Notes: generated by a model not told the origin, from the sequence alone. DNA of 20,549 bases from CAYZIB01 sp964478425 (GCA_964478425.1 CAYZIB010000019.1:1-20549); one strand, 5' to 3'; shown: positions 1-8,046, numbered from the stretch's first letter. Numbers and translations are program-made.

Positions 1-896
1 CTGCCATTATCAATTAAGCTATCAACTGCTTCTTGAAGCATTCTTTTTTCATTTTTAGTAATTAAATGAGGAGCATTTTGTTCATATTGTCTTTTTAAAC
101 GATTATTTCTGTTTAAAATTCTTCTATATAAATCATTTAAATCTGTTGTAGCAAATCTACCACCATCAAGTTGAACCATTGGTCTTAATTCTGGTGGTAT
201 AACTGGTAATACTTCTAATATCATCCATTCAGGTTTATTATCAGAATTATTAAATGATTCTACAACTTCTAATCTTTTAATTACTCTATCTCTTTTTTGT
301 TTAGATGAAGTTTTTAATTTTTTTCTTAAAATTTTTACTTCTTTTTCTAAATCGATTTCTTTAAGTAAAACTTTAACAGCCTCTGCACCAGATAAAGCAG
401 TAAATCTTTTTCCGTATTGTTCTTGTTTTTGGCTATATTCTAATTCACTTAAAATTTGTTTTTTAGATAATTCAGGAACATCTCCTGGATCAGTAACGAT
501 ATAACTTGCAAAATATACAACTTCTTCTAAGTCTTTAGCTTTTATATCTAATAATATAGCAAGTTTAGAAGGAGAGTTTTTTAAATACCATGTATGAACA
601 ACTGGAGCAGCTAATTTAATATGCCCCATTCTTTCACGACGAACTTTTGATTCTGTAATTTCAACACCACATTTTTCACAAATTTTACCTTTATCTATAT
701 TTCTTTTTGATTTTCCACAAGCACATTTATAATCCTTAGTCGGACCGAAGATTCTTTCACAAAATAAACCATCAACCTCAGGCTTTAATGTACGGTAATT
801 AATTGTTTCATGTTTTTTAACTTCACCATGACTCCATGAAACTATTTCTTCAGGAGAGGCAAGTCTTATTTTAATATAAGAATATTTTTTACTCAT
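1..896 (-). CDS. rpoC: RNA polymerase beta' subunit, N-terminal part (cut by window edge)
   Basis: This is the first ~298 residues of the RNA polymerase beta' subunit, which forms the DNA clamp and most of the catalytic centre. The frame is open from an ATG at 896 to the left edge, so the gene is cut by the window and not broken. The N-terminal zinc ribbon is intact (Cys58, Cys60, Cys73, Cys76, in CAC and CEKC motifs). The lid and clamp sequence around VIPPELRPMVQLDGGRFATT is the usual beta' signature. The three Trp codons checked are TGG, arguing for the standard genetic code. The gene starts nine bases after rpoB ends, and the Shine-Dalgarno TAGGAGG contains the rpoB TAG stop, so the two are translationally linked. 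It is certain apart from the missing remainder. Confidence 0.97.
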   Translation of the reverse strand, partial: MSKKYSYIKIRLASPEEIVSWSHGEVKKHETINYRTLKPEVDGLFCERIFGPTKDYKCACGKSKRNIDKGKICEKCGVEITESKVRRERMGHIKLAAPVVHTWYLKNSPSKLAILLDIKAKDLEEVVYFASYIVTDPGDVPELSKKQILSELEYSQKQEQYGKRFTALSGAEAVKVLLKEIDLEKEVKILRKKLKTSSKQKRDRVIKRLEVVESFNNSDNKPEWMILEVLPVIPPELRPMVQLDGGRFATTDLNDLYRRILNRNNRLKRQYEQNAPHLITKNEKRMLQEAVDSLIDNG

Positions 897-905
897 AATA
901 ACCTC

Positions 906-3900
906 CTATTCATCAAAACCATAACGGTTAATATAGCTTTCTTCATTATCAACTAATGACTTATTTACTTCGTTTTCATTTGTTTCACTGCTTATTAATT
1001 CAACATGAATACCAAGAGCTTGAAGTTCTCTTGTTAATACTCTAAATGATTCTGGAATACTTGAATCAGGAATAGGTTTTCCATCAACAATAGCTCTAAA
1101 TACTTTATTTCTTCCTATGATATCATCTGATTTAACAGTAAGCATTTCTTCTAGAATATGCGCAGCACCATATGCTTCAAGTGCCCACACTTCCATTTCT
1201 CCAAATCTTTGACCACCATTTTGTGCTTTACCACCCATTGGTTGTTGTGTAACTAATGTATAAGGACCAACACTTCTTGCATGTAATTTATCATCAACCA
1301 TGTGACTTAATTTAATCATATACATAACACCAACAGTAATTCTATTTTCAAATGGTTCACCTGTTCTACCATCATATAATACACATTTCCCATCTTTAGC
1401 CATTCCAGCTTCTTGCATCATATCTTCAATATCTTGTTGAGTTGCCCCATCAAATGAAGGTGTTGCAAATTTACATCCTAATTTTAAACCAGCCATTCCT
1501 AAATGCATTTCTAATACTTGACCGATATTCATACGAGATGGAACTCCAAGTGGATTTAACATAATATCAACAGGAGTACCATTTTCTAAAAATGGCATAT
1601 CTTCTTCTGGTAATATTCTTGAGATAACCCCTTTATTACCATGTCTACCTGACATTTTATCTCCTTCAGATATTTTTCTTTTTTGAATAATGTTAACTCT
1701 AATCATTTCATTTACACCAGCACCAAGTTCGTCACTATTTGCTTTTGTAAATCTTTCAACAGAGTGAACAATTCCTCCTCCACCATGTGGAACTCTTAAA
1801 CTAGAATCTCTAACTTCTCTAGATTTTTCACCAAAAATTGCAAGTAATAATTTTTCTTCTGGTGTTGGATCAGTTTGTCCTTTAGGCGTAACTTTACCAA
1901 CTAAAATATCGCCTTCTTTAACTTCAGCACCAACTATTACTATACCTCTTTCATCTAAGAATTTAACAGCATCATATCCAACATTTGGAATTTCTCTTGT
2001 TATTTCTTCTTTTCCTAATTTTGTATCTCTTGCTTCAATTTCATATTCTTCAATATGGATAGATGTATAAACATCATTTTTAACCATTTTTTCACTCATT
2101 ATAACAGCGTCTTCATAGTTATATCCATCCCAAGTCATGAAAGCAACAACAACATTTCTACCTAAAGCAAGTTCTCCATCTTTAATTGATTGACCATCAG
2201 CTAAAATATCACCTGCTTTAATAGTTTCACCAACTTTAACAATTGGTCTTTGTAAAATACATGTATCTTGGTTTGATCTTATGAATTTAATTAATTCATA
2301 ATCAACATAATTTCCATCATTTGTTTTAATTGTAACAACATTAGCATCAACATAATCAACAACACCATCATGTTTAGATACACAACAGCTTCCACCATCT
2401 TTTGCAGCTCTATATTCAATACCAGTACCTACAATTGGAGATTCCGGATTAATTAATGGAATTGCTTGACGTTGCATATTGGCACCCATTAATGCTCTAT
2501 TGGCATCATCGTGTTCTAAAAATGGGATACATCCTGCAGCAACAGAAATAATTTGTTTTGGCGATACATCCATATAATCTATTTTATCTGGAGAAAAAAT
2601 ACTTGTTTCACCATAATTTCTTGCAATAACACGGTCTTCAATTATTTTTCCTGTTTCAGGATCTAATTTAGTAGATGCTGAAGCAATAACAAATTCTTCT
2701 TCTTGATCGGCTGTTAAATAAACTAATTCATCTGTTACAACCATATTTTCTTTATCAACTTTTAAATATGGAGTTTGAATAAATCCATATTGATCAACAC
2801 TAGCATATGTAGCAAGTGATGTAATAAGACCTATTGAAGGACCTTCTGGAGTTTCAATTGGACACATTCTACCATAATGAGAATGGTGAACGTCTCTTAC
2901 TTCAACACCAGCTCTGTCTCTTGCAATACCACCAGTACCAAGCGCACTTACTCTTCTTTTTTGTGTAAGTTCAGCAAGTGGGTTAACTTGGTCCATAAAT
3001 TGTGATAATTGAGAACTACCAAAAAATTCTTTTAAACTGCTTGTTAATGGTTTAATATTTATTAAAGATTGAGGTGTAGCTTCTCTTGGATCTACTGTTG
3101 ACATTCTTTCTTTAATATTTTTTTCTAATTTAGTTAAACCTAAACGGAATTGATTTTTTAATAATTCACCAATTAATCTTAATCTTCTGTTTCCTAAATG
3201 GTCAATATCATCTAAATTACCAATTTCTTGGCTTAAATTAAAGTAATAACTTGTTGCAGCAAATATATCAGATAAACTAATATGTAATCTATCTTCTCTT
3301 TGATCACTACCAACTACAGTTACAACAATTGGTTTACCAAATTCTTCTTTAATTATTTTAAATGTTTCTACATAAACTTCATTTTGAGCAGGATCAAGAA
3401 CTACTTCTAAATCCACTTTTTTTCTAAAACAATCTCTGTTTTTATCTAATATTTCAAGGATATCTTTAGTTAATTCAGTATTAGCAGCTACTAAAATATT
3501 TCCATCATTATCTAAAATATTTTCTGCTAATTTATAGCCTTTAACTCTTTGTAAAATATCTAATTTTTGATTAAATTTATGGCGACCAACTGCTGCTAAA
3601 TCATATCTTTTTTGATCAAATAAACGAGATGATATAAATTCTCTTGCAGCATCAACTGGTACTTTTTCACCTTGTCTTAATTTAGCGTAAACTTCAATTG
3701 CAGCTTCTTCACAAGATTCAATAGTATCTTTTTCTAATGTATTTTTTAAAATATCATATTTACCAAATAAATTTAATATTTTATTTCCAGGTAATCCAAA
3801 AGCTTTTAATAAAACAGTAATAGGTATTTTTTTAGAACGGTCTAATTTACCATACCAAATATCTTTTAATCCTGTTTCATACTCAATCCAAGCACCTCTT

Positions 3901-4397
3901 GTAGGGATAACTTGTCCGCTTAATTTATATAAACCTGTTTTTTTATCTAATTCACGTGTAAAATAAACACCTGATGATCTAACAATTTGTGATACAACTA
4001 CTCTTTCTGCTCCATTAATAACAAATGTTCCAACAGGAGTCATATAAGGAATATCTCCCATGAAAAGTGGTTGTTCAATAACTTCACCAGTATTTTTATT
4101 TTCTAATTTAACTTTAACTTTTAAAGGACGAGCAAAGTTAGTATCTCTTAATTTAGCTTCAGCAATAGAATATTTTGGTTTTTCAAAATAATGATCACCG
4201 AAATAGATTTTTAAATTTCCTGTAAAATCAGAAATAGGAGATACATCTTTAAATAAATCTCTTAATCCTTCATCTACAAAATGTTCAAAAGATGTTGTTT
4301 GGATATCAATTAATCCAGGTAATTCAACATCTGTTTTAATTCTTGAAAAGTTTCTACGTTCTGCCTTTTTTCCATATTTAACAACTTTATAACTCAA
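906..4397 (-). CDS. rpoB: RNA polymerase beta subunit
   Basis: Full-length beta subunit (1163 aa, normal for Bacillota), which forms half of the polymerase active cleft and the rifampicin pocket. The start is a TTG at 4395-4397 with GGAGTG upstream. The fork/rifampicin region is at about residues 460-525 (GSSQLSQFMDQ to CPIETPEGPSIGLI). The catalytic GDKMSGRHGNKG motif is at 912-923. One rifampicin-pocket residue differs from the usual sequence: Gln479 stands where E. coli has His526, while the equivalents of Asp516 (Asp469) and Ser531 (Ser484) are kept. The gene ends in TAG, which is part of the rpoC Shine-Dalgarno. It lies after the methyltransferase gene with a 74-base gap that may hold its own weak promoter. 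Confidence 0.98.
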   Translation of the reverse strand: MSYKVVKYGKKAERRNFSRIKTDVELPGLIDIQTTSFEHFVDEGLRDLFKDVSPISDFTGNLKIYFGDHYFEKPKYSIAEAKLRDTNFARPLKVKVKLENKNTGEVIEQPLFMGDIPYMTPVGTFVINGAERVVVSQIVRSSGVYFTRELDKKTGLYKLSGQVIPTRGAWIEYETGLKDIWYGKLDRSKKIPITVLLKAFGLPGNKILNLFGKYDILKNTLEKDTIESCEEAAIEVYAKLRQGEKVPVDAAREFISSRLFDQKRYDLAAVGRHKFNQKLDILQRVKGYKLAENILDNDGNILVAANTELTKDILEILDKNRDCFRKKVDLEVVLDPAQNEVYVETFKIIKEEFGKPIVVTVVGSDQREDRLHISLSDIFAATSYYFNLSQEIGNLDDIDHLGNRRLRLIGELLKNQFRLGLTKLEKNIKERMSTVDPREATPQSLINIKPLTSSLKEFFGSSQLSQFMDQVNPLAELTQKRRVSALGTGGIARDRAGVEVRDVHHSHYGRMCPIETPEGPSIGLITSLATYASVDQYGFIQTPYLKVDKENMVVTDELVYLTADQEEEFVIASASTKLDPETGKIIEDRVIARNYGETSIFSPDKIDYMDVSPKQIISVAAGCIPFLEHDDANRALMGANMQRQAIPLINPESPIVGTGIEYRAAKDGGSCCVSKHDGVVDYVDANVVTIKTNDGNYVDYELIKFIRSNQDTCILQRPIVKVGETIKAGDILADGQSIKDGELALGRNVVVAFMTWDGYNYEDAVIMSEKMVKNDVYTSIHIEEYEIEARDTKLGKEEITREIPNVGYDAVKFLDERGIVIVGAEVKEGDILVGKVTPKGQTDPTPEEKLLLAIFGEKSREVRDSSLRVPHGGGGIVHSVERFTKANSDELGAGVNEMIRVNIIQKRKISEGDKMSGRHGNKGVISRILPEEDMPFLENGTPVDIMLNPLGVPSRMNIGQVLEMHLGMAGLKLGCKFATPSFDGATQQDIEDMMQEAGMAKDGKCVLYDGRTGEPFENRITVGVMYMIKLSHMVDDKLHARSVGPYTLVTQQPMGGKAQNGGQRFGEMEVWALEAYGAAHILEEMLTVKSDDIIGRNKVFRAIVDGKPIPDSSIPESFRVLTRELQALGIHVELISSETNENEVNKSLVDNEESYINRYGFDE

Positions 4398-4422
4398 GTA
4401 AAATCACTCCGATCCTTTTTCT

Positions 4423-4451
4423 AAAATATTGAAAAATGCAATATTATGCAA
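4423..4451 (-). promoter_or_regulatory. Candidate promoter for rpoBC
   Basis: On the minus strand, TTGCAT (4446-4451) and TATTTT (4423-4428) lie 17 bases apart, upstream of the rpoB TTG start. Both hexamers are imperfect and the region is very AT-rich, so this may be chance. rpoBC could also be read from the upstream ribosomal promoters. Confidence 0.35.
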
Positions 4452-4471
4452 TTTATTATTTTATCATATTT

Positions 4472-5071
4472 TTATTTAATAGTCAAGATGCTCTTATAAA
4501 TTTGATACCCTTTTTCACGACAAACAAGTTCACAATTTCCAAAAATTTTTGTTAATTCTTCTTTGCTTGATAAAGCACCTTGTTTCTTTTGGATTACGAT
4601 TCTAAATTCTCCACCCGGATTTAAGTGTTCTTTTGCATCGTTATACATTTTATAATAAACTTTTTTCCCTGCTCTTATTGGAGGATTTAAACAAATTAAA
4701 TCGTATTTTTGTTTTACTTCATTAAATCCATCGCTCTTAAAAGCATTACATTCTACATCATTAGCAATAATATTTTTTTTAGCAAGTTCGATTGCTCTTT
4801 CATTAATATCAACCATATCAACAGAAGAATTGCTAAAAAATTTTTTTAAAAAAATACCAATTCCACCATATCCACATCCCATATCTAATATTTTTTTATA
4901 TGAATCAGTTTTAATAAAAGATTTCATTAATACCTTACTTCCAAAATCGATATATTTACTAGAAAAAACTCCACTATCAGAATTAATTTTTAAAGTAATA
5001 TCTGAAACTTTTGATTCAAAATAAATAGGATTGGATTTTGTAACTGGCTTTTCAGTAAAATAGTGAGCCAT
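4472..5071 (-). CDS. RsmC-like class I SAM-dependent methyltransferase (YbxB family)
   Basis: This is a small (199 aa) class I methyltransferase of the RsmC/YbxB type. Members are predicted to methylate guanine in 16S rRNA, but the substrate of this single-domain Bacilli form is not visible here. The SAM-binding glycine loop is ILDMGCGYGG (about residues 61-70). The catalytic NPPIRAGK motif of N-methyltransferases is at about 129-136. The ATG at 5071 is preferred because GAGGAGG lies just upstream. A GTG further upstream would run through that ribosome binding site. Its position between rplL and rpoB is the same as ybxB in Bacillus subtilis, which strongly supports the family call. It ends in TAA with no clear terminator before rpoB. 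Confidence 0.9.
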   Translation of the reverse strand: MAHYFTEKPVTKSNPIYFESKVSDITLKINSDSGVFSSKYIDFGSKVLMKSFIKTDSYKKILDMGCGYGGIGIFLKKFFSNSSVDMVDINERAIELAKKNIIANDVECNAFKSDGFNEVKQKYDLICLNPPIRAGKKVYYKMYNDAKEHLNPGGEFRIVIQKKQGALSSKEELTKIFGNCELVCREKGYQIYKSILTIK

Positions 5072-5095
5072 ATAAGCCTCCTCATAAAACACATA

Positions 5096-5123
5096 AAACC
5101 TGAGGGTTACAACTCTCAGGTTT
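5096..5123 (-). terminator. Hairpin between rplL and the methyltransferase gene
   Basis: A 9-bp stem (5096-5104 pairing with 5115-5123) with a 10-base loop lies just after the rplL stop. On the minus strand the following sequence is TATGTGTTTTATG, which is a poor U-tract. A partial terminator or processing site that lowers rpoBC expression relative to rplL is likely; full termination is not. Confidence 0.55.
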
Positions 5124-5136
5124 CATATCAAACAAA

Positions 5137-5511
5137 TTATTTTACTTCTACTGTAGCTCCAGCTTCAGTTAATTTAGCTTTAATTTGTTCAGCTTCTTCT
5201 TTAGAAACTTTTTCTTTAATTGGTTTTGGTGCATTATCAACTAAGTCTTTAGCTTCTTTTAATCCTAAACCAGTTACATCTTTAACAACTTTGATAACTG
5301 CTAATTTATTAGCACCAAAGTTAGCTAAAATTACATCAAATTCAGTTTGTTCTTCAACTGCTGCTTGTCCTTGAGCAGGTCCAGCTGCTACAGCTACAGC
5401 ACTTGGATCAATGCCAAATTCTTCTTTCATAGCATCTACTAATTCTTTAATTTCTAAAATTGTCATTTCTTTTAAGCTTTCGATAAAGCTTTCTTTTGTT
5501 AATTTTGCCAT
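5137..5511 (-). CDS. rplL: 50S ribosomal protein L7/L12
   Basis: The protein is 124 aa, the stalk protein that recruits translation factors to the ribosome. It has the usual order: an N-terminal dimerisation helix region, an Ala/Gly-rich hinge (AVAVAAGPAQGQAAVEEQ) and the globular C-terminal domain starting at EFDVIL, with the conserved KLAVIKVVKDVTGLGLKEAK helix pair. It follows rplJ by 15 bases with a GAGGAGG ribosome binding site, so L10 and L12 are made together for the pentameric stalk. A stem-loop follows the stop. Nothing is unusual. Confidence 0.98.
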   Translation of the reverse strand: MAKLTKESFIESLKEMTILEIKELVDAMKEEFGIDPSAVAVAAGPAQGQAAVEEQTEFDVILANFGANKLAVIKVVKDVTGLGLKEAKDLVDNAPKPIKEKVSKEEAEQIKAKLTEAGATVEVK

Positions 5512-5526
5512 TATTTTTTCCTCCTC

Positions 5527-6027
5527 TTAGGCGTTTTCTTCTAATTTTTCAACATATAAATTAAGTCCAATAGCTAAATCTCTTAATGGAGCTAGCATTG
5601 AAGATGCAAGCATTGTTAATAATGTATCGTATGATGGCGTATTTGCTAATTCATTGATTTTAGCAACATCATAATAATCTCCTTCAACAACACCAGCAGA
5701 AATTACTACTTTGTTATGATCTTTTGCAAAATCACATAAAACTTTTGCAGGAGCAACTAAATCAGTATCATTGAATATTAATGCTTTAGGACCAGTAAAT
5801 CCGTTTTTAAATTCTTCATATCCTAATGATTCGCTAGCTCTTCTTGCAATGTTGTTTTTATAAACAGTCATATAAGAATTTGTTTCTCTAAGTTTTCTTC
5901 TTAATTCAGTTACTTCAGCAACTGATAAACCTTGATATTCAAAACATAAAACAGTCTTAGCATTTTCCATTCGTTGTTTTAATTCTAATACTTCTTGTTC
6001 TTTTGCTGCGATAATCGGTTTTTTCAC
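5527..6027 (-). CDS. rplJ: 50S ribosomal protein L10
   Basis: L10 (166 aa) anchors the L12 dimers to 23S rRNA at the stalk base. The N-terminal rRNA-binding domain carries TVLCFEYQGLSVAEVTELRR and YKNNIARRA, and the C-terminal helix that binds L12 is near RDLAIGLNLYVEKL. The start is a GTG at 6027 with AAGGAGG about eight bases upstream; the GTG gives the normal family length. The gene is preceded by an L10-type leader with a terminator hairpin, so expression is probably attenuated by free L10-L12 complex. It is followed at once by rplL. Confidence 0.98.
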   Translation of the reverse strand: MKKPIIAAKEQEVLELKQRMENAKTVLCFEYQGLSVAEVTELRRKLRETNSYMTVYKNNIARRASESLGYEEFKNGFTGPKALIFNDTDLVAPAKVLCDFAKDHNKVVISAGVVEGDYYDVAKINELANTPSYDTLLTMLASSMLAPLRDLAIGLNLYVEKLEENA

Positions 6028-6058
6028 GCTCTAACCTCCTTATAGTTTTAGGTTTAAA

Positions 6059-6138
6059 AAACCTCTTCATAGACAAAAGAGGTTTATATATTATATAACC
6101 TCGGCAGGATATTAAGCATATAGCACCTGAGTCTATGG
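6059..6138 (-). promoter_or_regulatory. L10 leader: attenuator upstream of rplJ-rplL
   Basis: On the minus strand the RNA begins with AAACCATAGACTCAGG, passes through TTAATATCCTGCCGAGG and ends in a 9-bp terminator stem (6077-6085 with 6059-6067) followed by a run of U. The terminator loop contains GTCTATG (6068-6074), which is complementary to CATAGAC near the 5' end of the leader (6131-6137). The two pairings can therefore compete or stack. This matches the known L10 leader family of Bacillota, in which the L10-L12 complex controls termination ahead of rplJL. The sequence shows the stems; the binding partner is family knowledge. Confidence 0.85.
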
Positions 6139-6153
6139 TTTATTATTTTTTTA

Positions 6154-6843
6154 TTATTTTAATGATTCTTCATCGATTTTTACTGCAGGACTCATACTTG
6201 CAGATATAGAGATATTTTTGAAATAAGCACCTTTTACAGTTGAAGGTTTAATTTTATTTAATTGATCATAAATTGTTTTTAAGTTTTCAAATAATTTTTC
6301 TTCATCAAAAGATACTTTTCCATAAGGTACTAAAATGTTTCCAACTTTGTCAACACGATATTCTACCTTACCATTTTTAATGTCTTTAATTGCTTTAGTA
6401 ACATCCATTGTTACTGTTCCTGTTTTAGGGTTTGGCATTAATCCTTTAGGCCCTAAAATACGACCTAATTTACCTAATTCACCCATCATGTCAGGTGTTG
6501 CAACGATTACATCAAATTCAAACCAACCTTGTTGTATTTTTTGAATATAATCAGTATCACCAACATAATCAGCACCGGCATTTAAAGCTTCTTTTGCTTT
6601 TTCACCTTTTGTTAATACTAAAACTGTTCTTGTTTTCCCAGTTCCATGAGGTAAAACGATAGCTCCACGAAGATTTTGTTCTGCCTTACGAGGATCTAAC
6701 CCTAAACGGAATGCAACTTCCATTGTTCCATCAAATTTAGTAAAAGACATTTTTTTAACTAAACTGATAGCATCTTTTGCAGCATATTTTTGTGTTGGAT
6801 TAACTAATTTTGCTGCTTCAAGATATTTTTTTCCTCTTTTCAT
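6154..6843 (-). CDS. rplA: 50S ribosomal protein L1
   Basis: L1 (229 aa, normal length) forms the mobile L1 stalk that helps release deacylated tRNA. The N-terminal KRGKKYLEAAKLV, the central GKTRTVLV and the signature LGRILGPKGLMPNPKTGTV are all present. The ATG at 6843 has AGGAGG eight bases upstream. L1 commonly represses its own operon by binding an mRNA structure like its rRNA site, and a motif of that type lies directly upstream at 6861-6888. The gene follows rplK by 78 bases, and the rplJ leader starts near its stop codon. Confidence 0.98.
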   Translation of the reverse strand: MKRGKKYLEAAKLVNPTQKYAAKDAISLVKKMSFTKFDGTMEVAFRLGLDPRKAEQNLRGAIVLPHGTGKTRTVLVLTKGEKAKEALNAGADYVGDTDYIQKIQQGWFEFDVIVATPDMMGELGKLGRILGPKGLMPNPKTGTVTMDVTKAIKDIKNGKVEYRVDKVGNILVPYGKVSFDEEKLFENLKTIYDQLNKIKPSTVKGAYFKNISISASMSPAVKIDEESLK

Positions 6844-6860
6844 TTAATCTTCCTCCTAAA

Positions 6861-6888
6861 TGTGGTATTAGCGGGATTACCTCCCACA
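6861..6888 (-). promoter_or_regulatory. L1-type r-protein leader motif, second copy (between rplK and rplA)
   Basis: The minus strand reads TGTGGGAGGTAATCCCGCTA followed by ATACCACA. UGUGG pairs with CCACA (6884-6888 with 6861-6865), enclosing a short GG/CC hairpin and an asymmetric internal loop with a long 3' side. This helix, asymmetric loop, helix layout is what L1 binds in rRNA and mRNA. A closely similar element precedes rplK. The structure is seen; L1 binding is inferred from the family and location. Confidence 0.65.
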
Positions 6889-6892
6889 GTCA

Positions 6893-6920
6893 GGTTGTTA
6901 TAAACAACCCATCGGGTTGT
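6893..6920 (-). promoter_or_regulatory. Two mutually exclusive hairpins after rplK
   Basis: On the minus strand three segments follow one another: ACAACCC (6920-6914), GGGTTGTT (6910-6903) and AACAACC (6899-6893). The middle one can pair with the first (7 bp, loop GAT) or with the third (7 bp, loop TAT), but not both. Neither hairpin has a U-tract, so neither looks like a plain terminator. The element starts just after the rplK stop and abuts the L1-type motif. Confidence 0.6.
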
Positions 6921-6921
6921 G

Positions 6922-7347
6922 TTAATCTTCTATAACAATACCCATGTTTTTTGCAGTACCAGCGATAATGTTAGTTGCTGCATTCAAATCATTAGCGTTC
7001 AAATCTTCCATTTTCATTTTTGCAATTTCTTCTACTTGTGCGCGTTTTAAAGTTGCAACCTTTTGTTTTTTTGGATTGCTTGAACCCTTTTGGATACCTG
7101 CTGCTTTTAATAATAAATTGGCAGCTGGTGGTGTTTTAGTTACAAATGTAAATGATCTATCATCATATACAGTAATAATTACTGGAATTGTAAATCCCAT
7201 TTTATCTTTAGTTTGTTCATTAAATTGAGAACAAAATTGAGGGATATTAACACCAGCTTGCCCTAAAATAGGTCCGATAGGTGGACCAGCGACAGCTCTT
7301 CCAGCAGGAACTTGTAACTTAACTTGTTTTGTTATTTTTTTCGCCAC
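6922..7347 (-). CDS. rplK: 50S ribosomal protein L11
   Basis: L11 binds the GTPase-associated centre of 23S rRNA with L10-L12. The start is a GTG at 7347 with GGAGG seven bases upstream. This gives MAKKITKQVKLQVPAG and 141 aa, the family length. The longer open frame to 7434 would begin inside the promoter and run through the leader, so it is rejected. The conserved AGRAVAGPPIGPILGQAGVN and the C-terminal RNA-binding domain ending GTAKNMGIVIED are intact. It has its own promoter and an L1-type leader, and is cotranscribed with rplA. Confidence 0.98.
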   Translation of the reverse strand: MAKKITKQVKLQVPAGRAVAGPPIGPILGQAGVNIPQFCSQFNEQTKDKMGFTIPVIITVYDDRSFTFVTKTPPAANLLLKAAGIQKGSSNPKKQKVATLKRAQVEEIAKMKMEDLNANDLNAATNIIAGTAKNMGIVIED

Positions 7348-7371
7348 GAGACTTCCTCCTTCTTGTGTGAT

Positions 7372-7399
7372 GTGGTTAATAGGATAAATATCCTCCCAC
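7372..7399 (-). promoter_or_regulatory. L1-type r-protein leader motif, first copy (5' UTR of rplK)
   Basis: GTGG (7396-7399) pairs with CCAC (7372-7375), enclosing an AGGATA/TATCCT hairpin (7389-7394 with 7381-7386) and an asymmetric ATTAA-type internal loop. It shares TGGGAGG, ATCC and ACCACAT with the copy before rplA. Upstream in the same leader there is a short tandem repeat, GTGCGTAA twice. The likely role is feedback control of rplK-rplA by L1. Pairing is seen; the ligand is inferred. Confidence 0.65.
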
Positions 7400-7424
7400 T
7401 CGCTTACGCACTTACGCACATTAC

Positions 7425-7453
7425 ATTTTATCATTATTTTTTATATAAGTCAA
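7425..7453 (-). promoter_or_regulatory. Promoter of rplK-rplA
   Basis: TTGACT (7448-7453) and TAAAAT (7425-7430) are separated by exactly 17 bases on the minus strand, just after the nusG terminator. This is a strong housekeeping-sigma promoter, and it leaves a leader of about 70 bases that contains the L1-type motif. Confidence 0.85.
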
Positions 7454-7475
7454 TAATTTTCATTATTTTATAAAT

Positions 7476-7502
7476 AAAAAAATGTCAAAATTAATTTGAC
7501 AT
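7476..7502 (-). terminator. Intrinsic terminator after nusG
   Basis: A perfect 8-bp stem (7482-7489 with 7495-7502, ATGTCAAA/TTTGACAT) with a 5-base loop is followed on the minus strand by TTTTTT. It begins a few bases after the nusG stop, so rpmG-secE-nusG forms a unit separate from the rplK operon. Confidence 0.85.
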
Positions 7503-7506
7503 ATTT

Positions 7507-8046
7507 TTAAGCTCTTTCAATGTGTTTAAAATCAAAATCTGCAGGTGTTTTACGACCAAACATATCAATCGAAATTGTAACAATTTCTTTTTCAAAGTTA
7601 ATATTAATAACTTCTCCAATATATCCATCGAAACTTCCGCCAATAACTTTAACTTTTTCACCAATATTAATATCAAATACTGGTCTTACAAGCATTCCTA
7701 TTTGCTCTAAAACTTGATCCATTTCTTCTTTTGGAAGTGGTACTGGTTTAGTTCCTCCTCCACTTGATCCTAAAAATCCTGTTACTTTTGGTGTGTTTCT
7801 TACAACAAACCAACTTTCATCAGTAACAATCATTTCTACAAATAAATATCCTGGATACATTTTTTTTACTTTTTCTTTTTTTGTTCCATCAGCTTTTACT
7901 TCAGTTACTGTTTCTTCTGGAATTAAGCATTGAAAAATAAAATCTTGCATTTTCATGCTTTCAATTCTTCTTTCCAAATCTTCTTTAACTGAGTTTTCTA
8001 ATCCTGAATAAGTTTGGATAATATACCAACGTTTTTGATTTTCCAT
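7507..8046 (-). CDS. nusG: Transcription elongation/antitermination factor NusG
   Basis: NusG (179 aa) bridges the polymerase clamp and, through its KOW domain, the ribosome. The NGN domain starts RWYIIQTYSGLE and includes the MYPGYLFVEM strand. The KOW domain is near residues 129-155 (GEKVKVIGGSFDGYIGEV). A Gly-rich linker (SSGGG) inside the NGN domain is ordinary for Bacillota. The ATG overlaps the last base of the secE stop (TAATG), indicating translational coupling. A strong terminator follows the stop. Confidence 0.98.
   Translation of the reverse strand: MENQKRWYIIQTYSGLENSVKEDLERRIESMKMQDFIFQCLIPEETVTEVKADGTKKEKVKKMYPGYLFVEMIVTDESWFVVRNTPKVTGFLGSSGGGTKPVPLPKEEMDQVLEQIGMLVRPVFDINIGEKVKVIGGSFDGYIGEVININFEKEIVTISIDMFGRKTPADFDFKHIERA

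Noticed and set aside
5072..5092. Upstream GTG start for the methyltransferase
   Set aside because: The extra codons are the ribosome binding site of the ATG at 5071 (GAGGAGG), so the shorter start is correct.
7348..7434. N-terminal extension of rplK from an upstream ATG at 7434
   Set aside because: That ATG lies next to the -10 box and the extension reads through the leader; the GTG at 7347 has GGAGG and gives the exact family length.
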